A stretch of DNA of 64,000 nucleotides from Inquilinus sp. KBS0705. GTDB taxonomy: Bacteria; Bacteroidota; Bacteroidia; Sphingobacteriales; Sphingobacteriaceae. The position numbers were made by a program, and so were the translations under genes. Under the pieces are notes generated by a model. The model made no database searches. It was not told the DNA's origin and saw only the letters and a list, made by a program, of their open reading frames with translations. Where the stretch lies: positions 269,607 through 333,606 of the forward strand of contig VCCI02000004.1 in NCBI GenBank assembly GCA_005938025.2, written 5' to 3'. Every line of letters starts with the position of its first letter. Position 1 is the stretch's first letter. This document shows, one piece after another, positions 17,355-25,630 of this stretch.

Positions 17355-19358
17355 TCAGGATGGGTCAATCCAGTTGCCATCGCCTTTGATGATTCCGATG
17401 AGTTCGTCGAGTGCATTGGCAGAGTTGATATTTTTTTTGACAGCCTCTTTGCCACGGTAAAGGGTAACCTTATCGGTACCCGAACCTACATAACCGTAGT
17501 CGGCGTCGGCCATTTCGCCGGGGCCGTTTACTATGCAACCCATAATGCCAACTTTAAGGCCCTTTAGGTGACTGGTTCTGCTGCGGATCATCTGCGTGGT
17601 AACCATCAGATCGAACAGCGTACGACCGCAGCTGGGGCAGGATATGTACTCGGTTTTGGATATGCGCGAGCGTGTGGCCTGCAGTATGCCAAAGGCGGTA
17701 GAAGTGATAACGCTTGTAGCTACCTGCGGGGCATCTATCCATACGCCATCACCAAAACCATCAACCAGCAAAGCACCCATATCGGTAGCAGCTTGTAGTT
17801 GTAAGTCTTGAGTCTGAAGTCCTGAGTCTGAAGTTTCAAAACCATACGAACGCTTAATGATCACCGGGACATCCAGTTCCATTTCCTGTAGCTTTAGGAA
17901 AAAGGCACGCTGGTCGGCCATGCCATGCAGTTCGTTGGTCTCCAGTACAAACACCAGCGTGTTATCCAAAGGTATCAGCCCGAATGCCTCGCTATCCAGG
18001 TCGGCATTGGTGATGCGTACCAGGTTTAATGCCGATGTACGGTTATCCGCCGCAATGTACTCAGCTAAAGTAAATACCGGGTGACAAAGCGTTTTGTTGG
18101 CCAGTTTTTGCCAGGTTGGATAGTTATAAAGCTGTTTTAGGTTACCGGGCACGGTAAACGATGGTAAGCTATCGCCCAGGTACACAAAATCTACCGATTG
18201 CTCGGCCATATTGTACTTATCCAGCAATGCCGAGTACAGGTAACCCGCATCGTTCATTACAGCAGGGTCCTTCAAATTGGCCCGCGACAGATCGACCACT
18301 ACCCTTGGCACAATATGCCCGCCTATAAAGGCATTAGCCTCGTAGGTTTCGCGTTTTTTGTATTCGTAAGGATTGTAGGAAGGTGAAAGGTTAAAGGTTA
18401 AGGGTGAAAGGTTGTTATCGCCTTTTGCCTTTTGCCCTTCGGCCTTTGACCTTAAAACGTATCTTTTCACTAGTGCAATAGCAACCGGTGCTTCGGCTTC
18501 GGGTTCTTCGGTTAAGGATACACGAACGGTATCGCCAAGGCCATCTTCCAGCAGTGTGCCAATGCCCACGGCCGATTTAATGCGCCCGTCCTCGCCGTCG
18601 CCGGCTTCTGTTACGCCCAGGTGCAGCGGGTAGTTCATGCCCTCGGCAACCATGGTTTGTACCAGCAAGCGGTAGGCTTGCACCATTACCTGCGGATTGC
18701 TGCTTTTCATAGATACCACCAGGCTGTAATAGCCCAATGTTTCGCACATGCGTATAAACTCCATAGCACTCTCAACCATTCCCTGCGGGGTATCGCCATA
18801 GCGGCTCATAATGCGGTCGCTAAGCGAGCCATGGTTGGTGCCAATACGCATAGCGGTACCATATTCTTTGCAAATTTTAACCAGCGGGGCAAACTTTTGG
18901 TAAATGCGTTCCAGTTCGCCCTGGTATTCCAGGTCGGTATAATCTAACTGGTCAAATTTCTTTTTATCGGCATAGTTGCCAGGGTTCACACGTACTTTCT
19001 CTACAATACGGGCAGCCACTTCGGCAGCATTGGGGGTAAAGTGTATATCTGCAACCAGCGGTACATTATACCCGCGCATGCGTAATTGCTTTTTTATCTC
19101 GGCCAGGTTATTGGCCTCCTTTATGCTTGGCGCAGTAATGCGTATGTATTCGCAACCGGCATCAACCATACGTATCGACTGTTCGACCGTACCGATGGTA
19201 TCCATGGTATCGGTAGTGGTCATGCTTTGTATGCGTATAGGGTTATTGCCGCCCATAGGCACATCGCCAATAGCCACCTCGCGGGTAACAAACCGCGAAT
19301 ATTGGGTTAAGGAATTACAGTAACGGCCTTGCAGCAATTTTACAGCATCAGCATTCAT
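17355..19358 (-). CDS. ispG: 4-hydroxy-3-methylbut-2-enyl-diphosphate synthase IspG (long form)
   Basis: 667 aa. It catalyses the penultimate MEP-pathway step, converting MEcPP to HMBPP in isoprenoid synthesis. The N-terminal TIM barrel starts with VAIGDVPMGGNNPIRIQSMT. The [4Fe-4S] ligands are in CPSCGR and GIMGCIVNGPGEMADADYG near the C-terminus. As in other Bacteroidota, plants and Chlamydia, an extra central domain separates the two. Two stretches look like intergenic repeat DNA read in frame: residues about 302-326 (DNA 18380-18455) and about 508-519 (DNA 17803-17834). They lie in linkers and keep the frame, so the enzyme is presumably active. Cys ligands are intact. Confidence 0.95.
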   Translation of the reverse strand: MNADAVKLLQGRYCNSLTQYSRFVTREVAIGDVPMGGNNPIRIQSMTTTDTMDTIGTVEQSIRMVDAGCEYIRITAPSIKEANNLAEIKKQLRMRGYNVPLVADIHFTPNAAEVAARIVEKVRVNPGNYADKKKFDQLDYTDLEYQGELERIYQKFAPLVKICKEYGTAMRIGTNHGSLSDRIMSRYGDTPQGMVESAMEFIRMCETLGYYSLVVSMKSSNPQVMVQAYRLLVQTMVAEGMNYPLHLGVTEAGDGEDGRIKSAVGIGTLLEDGLGDTVRVSLTEEPEAEAPVAIALVKRYVLRSKAEGQKAKGDNNLSPLTFNLSPSYNPYEYKKRETYEANAFIGGHIVPRVVVDLSRANLKDPAVMNDAGYLYSALLDKYNMAEQSVDFVYLGDSLPSFTVPGNLKQLYNYPTWQKLANKTLCHPVFTLAEYIAADNRTSALNLVRITNADLDSEAFGLIPLDNTLVFVLETNELHGMADQRAFFLKLQEMELDVPVIIKRSYGFETSDSGLQTQDLQLQAATDMGALLVDGFGDGVWIDAPQVATSVITSTAFGILQATRSRISKTEYISCPSCGRTLFDLMVTTQMIRSRTSHLKGLKVGIMGCIVNGPGEMADADYGYVGSGTDKVTLYRGKEAVKKNINSANALDELIGIIKGDGNWIDPS

Positions 19359-19477
19359 GCACGTATATTATATTAATAAGTTACAAAACTACAAAAACTT
19401 GTTGGATGGTTTAAAGTTGTACTATATGAATGATTATATAAACTAATAAAACTATATTGTGTCACCAATACACTTAA

Positions 19478-20305
19478 ATGAAGCGACTTTTTTATCTCCT
19501 TATAATTGCAGGCCTATTTGCCTCATGCGGCGGCAACGAATCTGACCAGGACGCGGCAAATAACAAACCGCTCGATCAATCGCAGGCTTTAATATCGCAG
19601 TTTAAGCCTATTGTTAGCGGCGTTTGGGTAAAGAAGAATTACATCAAAAAACTCATCAAAAGTAAATCGCCATTAGCAGCCGCAGACAGGGCTACAGGCT
19701 TAACCACAATGCTTATTGATACCGCTAAACTTAAAGGCGATAGCATAATAGTTGCTGCCGGATGGAATAACCACGAGGGTAGCAATCTTACCCTAAGATT
19801 TCAGCCGGGTAAAAACACCACCACTATTGAATTGGGCGACGATGAGTTAAGCTATAAAATAAAAAATGGCGATACTACCCTTGTTGTATACCATTACGAC
19901 GAGAAAACCAAAGAAACATCAACCACCAATTATATTAAAGCCTTAAATACCCAACCCGCAAATAATTTAGGCTACGGTATGAGTTATATGATTAACAAAG
20001 GCATCATATCCGGCATATACCAGGCTACCGACAATACAGGAAAAAAGTTTAATGCCGTATTTTATGATAATGGAAAGGTATCGGGTTTCCCGGACTTTAA
20101 CACCTACTATGTGGAAAATGATTTAGGCAACGGACCTATGAGTAACCTTGATGAGCTAATTTTTGAGCTGAATGGGAAAAATCAAAAATCATACGCTTTC
20201 ATCATCAACAAACGCAAATTAGACCTGTATACTACCAAAGCAAATGCCGATTCATCTGAATTACTGCTTGATAAGGTAGCTTTTAAACTTGTTAAGAAAG
20301 ATTAA
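19478..20305 (+). CDS. Putative lipoprotein of unknown function
   Basis: 275 aa. The lipoprotein signal is MKRLFYLLIIAGLFASC, with Cys17 as the acylation site after F-A-S. The mature part begins with a polar GGNESDQDAANN linker, then a region of about 240 residues rich in beta-strand patterns (GDSIIVAAGWNNHEGSNLTL, FNAVFYDNGKVSGFPDFNTY). I do not recognise a named domain. The layout resembles single-domain secreted lipoproteins of this phylum. It is monocistronic and followed by a large palindromic repeat. It is likely anchored to the inner or outer membrane facing the periplasm. Confidence 0.75.
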   Translation: MKRLFYLLIIAGLFASCGGNESDQDAANNKPLDQSQALISQFKPIVSGVWVKKNYIKKLIKSKSPLAAADRATGLTTMLIDTAKLKGDSIIVAAGWNNHEGSNLTLRFQPGKNTTTIELGDDELSYKIKNGDTTLVVYHYDEKTKETSTTNYIKALNTQPANNLGYGMSYMINKGIISGIYQATDNTGKKFNAVFYDNGKVSGFPDFNTYYVENDLGNGPMSNLDELIFELNGKNQKSYAFIINKRKLDLYTTKANADSSELLLDKVAFKLVKKD

Positions 20306-20320
20306 GGTATCTGGATATTT

Positions 20321-20588
20321 AGCTAAGGGTAGCCACCTACGGGGCACAATAGCATTTGTTATTTTCTACAAAGCGGTAGCTCCTATGGAGCATGATAAGT
20401 TTGAATTAAATGCCCAATGAGGCACAACATATTATGTTATTGCGCTACAAAGTGGTAGTTGCTACGGAACATGTGGATTGTATATATTTAATACAATTGA
20501 TTATAATGCAATAATATCCCGTAGGGATAACCGCTTTGTAGAAAACAAAAGCAAGGTTAATTTTGCGCCGTAGGTGCTACCCTTAGCC
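20321..20588. repeat. 268-bp composite palindrome of about six hairpin units
   Basis: The outer arms 20322-20333 and 20576-20587 are perfectly complementary (12 bp) and continue imperfectly inward for about 25 bp. An inner pair built on TTCTACAAAGCGGT (left, near 20364-20377) and its reverse complement (near 20529-20544) is also symmetric. Between them are short hairpin cores spaced about 40 bases apart (near 20332, 20380, 20411, 20459, 20517 and 20565), several built on CTA(C/T)GG. The 397-bp gap 20306-20702 has no gene. This looks like a family of dispersed repeats or a miniature element. Confidence 0.75.
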
Positions 20589-20702
20589 AGCATATAAATC
20601 CAAAAGTATATTATAAATTCAGCACATTGCAAACCCCCGCTTAGTTCAACGCCTTACTTTTTACAAACTACAGCTCATAAACAAAGTGCTGATATACCCT
20701 AT

Positions 20703-21569
20703 TTACCAATATTCCAACTGTTTAAATACGGCTATCAAGTCTTCGTCACCAAATTCGTCTCGGGCGTCTTCAAAGGTTTTTAGCGCAGCCAGTCCCATTG
20801 GGGTATTTAAGCCGATATCTTTTGCCAGCCTAAGGTCTTTAACTATATTGTTTAAGCTGAATGCCGCTGTAAAATTATTATTCACAATGGCATCGCCCTT
20901 AATTTTCATAAAGGGGTTGCCCAGCGCGCTATTGCCCAGCATATTTAGCAAAACTTCGGCATCTATACCATTTTGTTTGGCCAATATAAGAGCCTCGGCC
21001 AGGCCCTGCGCATGAAAGCTAAGCAAAGTATTAATGGCCAGCTTAGCGGTATTGCCTGCGCCTACCGCACCTATGTTAAGGGCCATTTTACCCATAGCAT
21101 CTAATATGGGTTTTACCTTGTTAAAAGCGTCGGCGTTGCCACCTGCCATTATTACCAACTGGGCGGTTTCGGCCTGCTTAACACTGCCAGATACCGGCGC
21201 ATCTAAATAATGGTTGCCCTGCTGTTGGCAAAGTTCGGCCATATCCCTACTGATGGCAGGAGATACGGTGCTCATGTTGATAATAATCTTGCCGCCAGTA
21301 TTGGCTGCGAGTAAGCCATCGCTGCCTTTAAATATATCGTTTATGGCTTTATCATCCGTCACCATTAATATTACTACATCTGTTTGCTGCAGTAATTGGG
21401 CCGGTGTTGCGGCAGTGCCGGCACCTTGCGCTTTAAGGCCTTCTTCTTTGGCTTTATTACGGTTGTAAACGGTAACAGGGTAGCCCGCTTTGATAAGCTG
21501 CTGCGACATGGGCGTACCCATTAAACCCAAGCCTATCCATCCAATTTTTGTAGTTGTAGTAGTAGACAT
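20703..21569 (-). CDS. NAD(P)-dependent beta-hydroxyacid dehydrogenase
   Basis: 288 aa from ATG 21569. It belongs to the 3-hydroxyisobutyrate dehydrogenase / GLYR family. The Rossmann motif is IGWIGLGLMGTPMSQQLI at the N-terminus. The substrate-binding motif YLDAPVSGSVKQAE (family DAPVSGG) is near residue 120, and the catalytic Lys lies in VGAGNTAKLAINTLL near 172 (GxGxxxKxxxN). It oxidises or reduces short beta-hydroxyacids; succinic semialdehyde or glyoxylate reductases are equally possible. The start ATG lies 1 base beyond the stop of the upstream kinase gene, so the two are co-transcribed. Confidence 0.88.
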   Translation of the reverse strand: MSTTTTTKIGWIGLGLMGTPMSQQLIKAGYPVTVYNRNKAKEEGLKAQGAGTAATPAQLLQQTDVVILMVTDDKAINDIFKGSDGLLAANTGGKIIINMSTVSPAISRDMAELCQQQGNHYLDAPVSGSVKQAETAQLVIMAGGNADAFNKVKPILDAMGKMALNIGAVGAGNTAKLAINTLLSFHAQGLAEALILAKQNGIDAEVLLNMLGNSALGNPFMKIKGDAIVNNNFTAAFSLNNIVKDLRLAKDIGLNTPMGLAALKTFEDARDEFGDEDLIAVFKQLEYW

Positions 21570-21570
21570 T

Positions 21571-22560
21571 TTATGATGCAATTACGTTATCGTTAAAATA
21601 CTTTTTCACTAATAAATTTATAAACCTTTTTAGATAGGTTTCATTTAAAAACACGTTAGACCAGTTATCAAACCGCCGGCATTGCACACCCAGGTAAAAG
21701 AAATAAAGGCTTACACCCAAGGCAGGCAACAGGCGCTTTTCTTCGACGCTTATATTGGTTACAGACTCATAACCACTCATAAAGCTTTTCAGTTTTAGGT
21801 CGCGTTCATTTTCTTCCTTTTCGGTACTGTGCAGCTGTAAAATATAGTAGGCTATATCATAACACAACCAGCCGTTACCGCAAAAATCAAAATCAAACAG
21901 CGTGATATCTCCCTGCGGACTAATATTAAAGTTATCAAACCAAATATCAAGGTGTACAACGCCCTGCCTTAATTGGGCAGTATCAGCATCGGCTAACAGG
22001 CCCAGTAAGTATTTTTGCGTATCGGCCATCCATAGCATTTCGGCGGTATCGGCCGGCAAAAATTGTTTTAGGCTTTCAAACGAATCTTTTAATACTACCT
22101 GTGGCGCATAGCTAACCCGCTGTAATGTTAAATTGTGTGTTAAGGTATGTATGCGGGCCATGGTTTGGCCAACCTTGTAATGCACATCTGCCGAAAAGTT
22201 GAGCAGCTTATCCCCTTCTGCGAATGAGAATAACATGCCTGTGCGTGCCCCCTCTGGTGCATCTAACTGTTGTAAGTAGTTACCGACTTTGTCTTTTATA
22301 GGGTACGATACTGATACGCCATTTCGATATAATAAATTCAGCAATTTTACCTCTTCGGCTATCTCTACCTCTGTACGCCAGTTTAGGCTGTATATCCTAA
22401 ATACAAAGCGGGTTCCCTCATCGGTTACCAAATAGCTATGGTTGATGCCGGTTTTTAGCAATTTGCAGGTAGCATTAACCGAAAAACCATATTGAGCCTG
22501 CAAAAACGAACCCACATGATGCGCAGAGAGGATTGAACTGGTAACCGGAAATGTTTTCAT
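21571..22560 (-). CDS. APH-fold phosphotransferase (homoserine kinase II-like)
   Basis: 329 aa from ATG 22560 (MKTFPVTSSILSAHHV); the frame extends upstream only to a TTG. It has the kinase fold of aminoglycoside phosphotransferase and ThrB-type kinases. The nucleotide Lys/Arg region is GTRFVFRIYS near 60. The catalytic loop is GVVHLDIWFDNFNI (HxDxxxxN, with Ile for the usual Leu/Ala) near 205, and the metal-binding Asp is in TLFDFDFCGNGWLCYDIA. It phosphorylates a small hydroxyl or amine substrate. It is co-transcribed with the dehydrogenase downstream and separated from the TldE gene by a terminator. Confidence 0.8.
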   Translation of the reverse strand: MKTFPVTSSILSAHHVGSFLQAQYGFSVNATCKLLKTGINHSYLVTDEGTRFVFRIYSLNWRTEVEIAEEVKLLNLLYRNGVSVSYPIKDKVGNYLQQLDAPEGARTGMLFSFAEGDKLLNFSADVHYKVGQTMARIHTLTHNLTLQRVSYAPQVVLKDSFESLKQFLPADTAEMLWMADTQKYLLGLLADADTAQLRQGVVHLDIWFDNFNISPQGDITLFDFDFCGNGWLCYDIAYYILQLHSTEKEENERDLKLKSFMSGYESVTNISVEEKRLLPALGVSLYFFYLGVQCRRFDNWSNVFLNETYLKRFINLLVKKYFNDNVIAS

Positions 22561-22596
22561 AAGGCGGATTTTATTTGAGGGCCGCAAAGAAACAAA

Positions 22597-22623
22597 AAAC
22601 GCCGTTGATAATCAACGGCGTTT
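22597..22623 (-). terminator. Terminator at the end of the MoxR-TldDE operon
   Basis: A 13-bp perfect stem (22597-22609 with 22611-22623) sits around a single unpaired base; a real hairpin would open a few central pairs. On the minus strand it is followed by a T-run. It lies 18 bases past the TldE-like stop and closes the seven-gene operon running from 32873. Confidence 0.85.
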
Positions 22624-22641
22624 AATTATAATTAGCGCAGA

Positions 22642-23973
22642 TTAAACCGCGTCTGATAACGAACTAAAGGTAAAGTCGCGTATTTTCATAGGCGGTATCA
22701 GGTAGCTGCGGTAGCTTTCTACACTGATGCTGCGCTCCTGCTTACCTAGGGCTTCCAGGTTGTTCAGCATAATAACCGGGCTCTCGTTAAACCTGAAGTT
22801 TTTAACAGGGAACATGATCTTTCCGTTCTCGATATAAAACGTACCATCACGGGTGAGGCCTGTTAGCAGCAGCGATTGCGGGTCGACCATACGGATATAC
22901 CACAGGCGCGACACCAGTATGCCCCGTTCGGTGCTTTTTATTAACTCTTCCAATGTGGCATCGCCGCCATCCATAATAATATTGCTTGGGCCGGGTACCG
23001 GTGCTACACCCTTTTTTTGCGCCCAAAAACGTGAGTACGATAAGTTTTTTACCACCCCTTTATCAATCCACATGGTTTTTTCGCGTGGCAAACCATCGCC
23101 GCCCCAGGTTGCGCCAGGCAGGTCGGGGTTAAAGGGATCAGAATAGATGTTCACTTTAGGGTCTACCAATTGCTCGCCCAAACGGGTGCCGCCGCCTTTT
23201 TTACTTAAAAAGCTGCGGCCTTCTTCGGCGCTGCGGGCATCAAAGCGAAACATATTCTCCAGCATGTAGGTAGCTGCAACTGGCTCTAATATCACCATGT
23301 ATTTACCCGGCTCAATAGCCTTTGCACCTACCGAACCATTTGCTTTCATGGCAGCCACACGGGTGGCTGATGCGGTATCTAATTTGCTTACATCTGTAAA
23401 ACCACGCGCTGCATAGCCCGAGCCGGTGCCGGCATCGTTACGCAAGGTAACCGAAAAGGTAACATCGCTGCTTTTGTTATAGGCAAACAAACCTTTAGAG
23501 TTCATTACCGCGTAAAACCCTGTCGAGTTCTCTAAAAAGCCCGCTGCGTTCAATTTGGCTTCTTTGGCTACTGCTAAACTTTTGCCCACCATTTCGGCAC
23601 GGCTATCGGGTGTCATACCAGCGGTATTGGCATTGTAGGTGATAGATTCCTTAAACTCGCTTTGGCCAAGCATAGGCATATACTCCGAGTTTTCGGGAGC
23701 CAGCTGTGCCAGCTCTTCTGATCGGCGCACCACGCGCTCCAAAGCGGCATCGTCAAACTCATCAATAGTGGCCGAGCCTGCCTTTTTGCCGTAAACCGAT
23801 GTTACCGATAAACCTACCGTACTAATATCGCCCGCGGTTGAAACCGCGTTTAAAGCATAGCGAACGTTGCCGCCCTCGCTGCCGCTAAGGCCTACTTCAC
23901 ACTCGTCGGCTTTTGAATAGCTAAGCACTTTCTTTAATAAAGCCTGTGCTTGTTCTTTTGTATATATAGGCAT
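22642..23973 (-). CDS. TldE/PmbA-like protease subunit (copy 1)
   Basis: 443 aa. The modulator-of-DNA-gyrase fold shows in ALLKKVLSYSKADECEVGLSG at the N-terminus and in the C-terminal beta region MFPVKNFRFNESPVIMLNN. It lacks HExxxH, as expected of the TldE partner that pairs with a TldD metalloprotease. No signal peptide is visible, in contrast to its TldD-like neighbour. It starts 4 bases after the TldD-like stop, so they are translationally coupled. It is closely related to 36183-37520. In enterobacteria TldD/TldE processes microcin B17 and degrades CcdA; the substrate here is unknown. Confidence 0.88.
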   Translation of the reverse strand: MPIYTKEQAQALLKKVLSYSKADECEVGLSGSEGGNVRYALNAVSTAGDISTVGLSVTSVYGKKAGSATIDEFDDAALERVVRRSEELAQLAPENSEYMPMLGQSEFKESITYNANTAGMTPDSRAEMVGKSLAVAKEAKLNAAGFLENSTGFYAVMNSKGLFAYNKSSDVTFSVTLRNDAGTGSGYAARGFTDVSKLDTASATRVAAMKANGSVGAKAIEPGKYMVILEPVAATYMLENMFRFDARSAEEGRSFLSKKGGGTRLGEQLVDPKVNIYSDPFNPDLPGATWGGDGLPREKTMWIDKGVVKNLSYSRFWAQKKGVAPVPGPSNIIMDGGDATLEELIKSTERGILVSRLWYIRMVDPQSLLLTGLTRDGTFYIENGKIMFPVKNFRFNESPVIMLNNLEALGKQERSISVESYRSYLIPPMKIRDFTFSSLSDAV

Positions 23974-23977
23974 ATTG

Positions 23978-25615
23978 TTATCCGATCTTTCTTTTTGTGT
24001 TAATTACATTAACTCCGTTAAATCTTGCTGTTGATGCACCATGCGATACCGCGCTGCTTTGGCTTGGCTGGCCCTTACCATCGTTAAACGCGCCGCCCAG
24101 GCGGTAATCGTTCTTATCGCAAACCTGCGTGCACGAGTTCCAAAACTCGCGGGTATTGGCCTGGTAGGCTACATCATTTAGCATACCCACTATTTTACCG
24201 TCTTTTATCTCGTAAAACAACTGCCCGCCAAACTGGAAGTTATAACGCTGCTGATCGATAGAGAAAGATCCGTCGCCAATGATATAGATACCTTTCTCTA
24301 CATTTTTGATCATATCATCAACACTCAGCGGGGTTTTACCCGGCTGTAACGATACGTTTGGCATGCGCTGAAATTGCACATCCTGCCAGCTTTGTGCATA
24401 GCAGCAGCCCTGCGATTCTTTAAGGCCGATAATATGTGCCTGGTCGCGAATGGCCTGGTAATTTACCAGTATGCCATCTTTTATGATATCCCATTTTTTG
24501 GTACCCACACCTTCATCATCATAACCAACAGCACCAAGCGAACCTACCTGGGTTTTGTCGCCCACAATGTTTACCTGCTTGCTGCCAAACTCAAAATTGC
24601 CCGATTTCCATTTATCCAGCGTTAAAAAACTGGTACCGGCAAAGTTGGCCTCGTAGCCCAACACACGGTCAAGCTCGGTAGGGTGTCCCACCGATTCGTG
24701 GATGGTTAGCCAAAGATGACTTGGATCAAGCACCAGATCGTATTTACCCGGGTCTACAGATTTTGCGGTCAGTTTTTCTCCGGCTTGTTTGGTAGCAAAC
24801 TTGATATCTTCCATCATATCGTACCGGTTTTTATAGCGCGGTGTAACACCGCCAACCGTTTCGGCCGGCGAGGCGTTCAAATACTCGTAGCTCATGCCCA
24901 CCGGCGAGCTTAACGAACGGCGCGTTTCAAACGAACCTTTTGATGGGTCTATTTTAGTTACCGTAAAGCTCGGGTAAAATCGGTGTATATCCTGGTCGAT
25001 GTAGGAGCCATCGGTTGAGGCAAAGTACTTTTGCTCATTTACCGCAAAAATGGTAGAATTTACAAAGTTTGCTCCCCCACCCATGGCAACCGCATTAGCG
25101 CCAAGCAGCAGGTCAACCTTTTCTTTAATAGGCACTTCAAAGGCATTCTTTTCGATAGGTGTTTTCCAGCTTACTTCGCCGTAGCCCTTTTGTGGTGCCA
25201 GTTGTACCGGCGCGCTGCCCAATTTAGCATTGGCCTTTGCAACGGCAACCGCTCGCTGCGCTGTTTTGGCAATACCCGTCTTTGTAACATCGTTTGACGC
25301 GGCAAAGCCCCAGCAACCATTGGCTATAACACGTATACCCACCCCATAAGATTCGGTGTTGGCTACGTTGGTTACCCGGTTTTCGCGGGTGATTACAAAC
25401 TGGTTAAGGTAGCGGCCTATGCGCACATCGGCATAGCTGGCCCCGGCAGATTTTGCGGCGTTTAACCCGGCATCGGCCAGTTCCTTTTTAATGCGGACGT
25501 CCACATACTCCAGCGCCTGCTGCTGATCGATGTTTTTGCCAAAGCCTGGTATCGACGGGAGCATCATGGCCCCTGCGCCCATACCTGATAAATAAATAAA
25601 ATCTCTTCTTCTCAA
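23978..25615 (-). CDS. TldD-like metalloprotease with Tat-type signal (copy 1)
   Basis: 545 aa. The N-terminus MRRRDFIYLSGMGAGAMMLP matches a twin-arginine signal (RRxFI) and suggests export in folded form. The active site is TIHESVGHPTELDRVLG (HExxxH) near residue 310. Other TldD features are YDDEGVGTKKWDIIKDG and ESQGCCYAQSW. Standard TldD is about 480 aa and cytosolic, so the exported form is specific to some Bacteroidota-like lineages. It sits 15 bases after the membrane protein gene of the operon. It should cleave peptides with its TldE-like partner. Confidence 0.9.
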   Translation of the reverse strand: MRRRDFIYLSGMGAGAMMLPSIPGFGKNIDQQQALEYVDVRIKKELADAGLNAAKSAGASYADVRIGRYLNQFVITRENRVTNVANTESYGVGIRVIANGCWGFAASNDVTKTGIAKTAQRAVAVAKANAKLGSAPVQLAPQKGYGEVSWKTPIEKNAFEVPIKEKVDLLLGANAVAMGGGANFVNSTIFAVNEQKYFASTDGSYIDQDIHRFYPSFTVTKIDPSKGSFETRRSLSSPVGMSYEYLNASPAETVGGVTPRYKNRYDMMEDIKFATKQAGEKLTAKSVDPGKYDLVLDPSHLWLTIHESVGHPTELDRVLGYEANFAGTSFLTLDKWKSGNFEFGSKQVNIVGDKTQVGSLGAVGYDDEGVGTKKWDIIKDGILVNYQAIRDQAHIIGLKESQGCCYAQSWQDVQFQRMPNVSLQPGKTPLSVDDMIKNVEKGIYIIGDGSFSIDQQRYNFQFGGQLFYEIKDGKIVGMLNDVAYQANTREFWNSCTQVCDKNDYRLGGAFNDGKGQPSQSSAVSHGASTARFNGVNVINTKRKIG

Positions 25616-25630
25616 AGTTTATCCTCCAAT

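Noticed and set aside
20321..20588. CRISPR array
   Set aside because: Units are palindromic and diverged with short spacing and mirror symmetry; there are no constant direct repeats with unique spacers and no cas genes.
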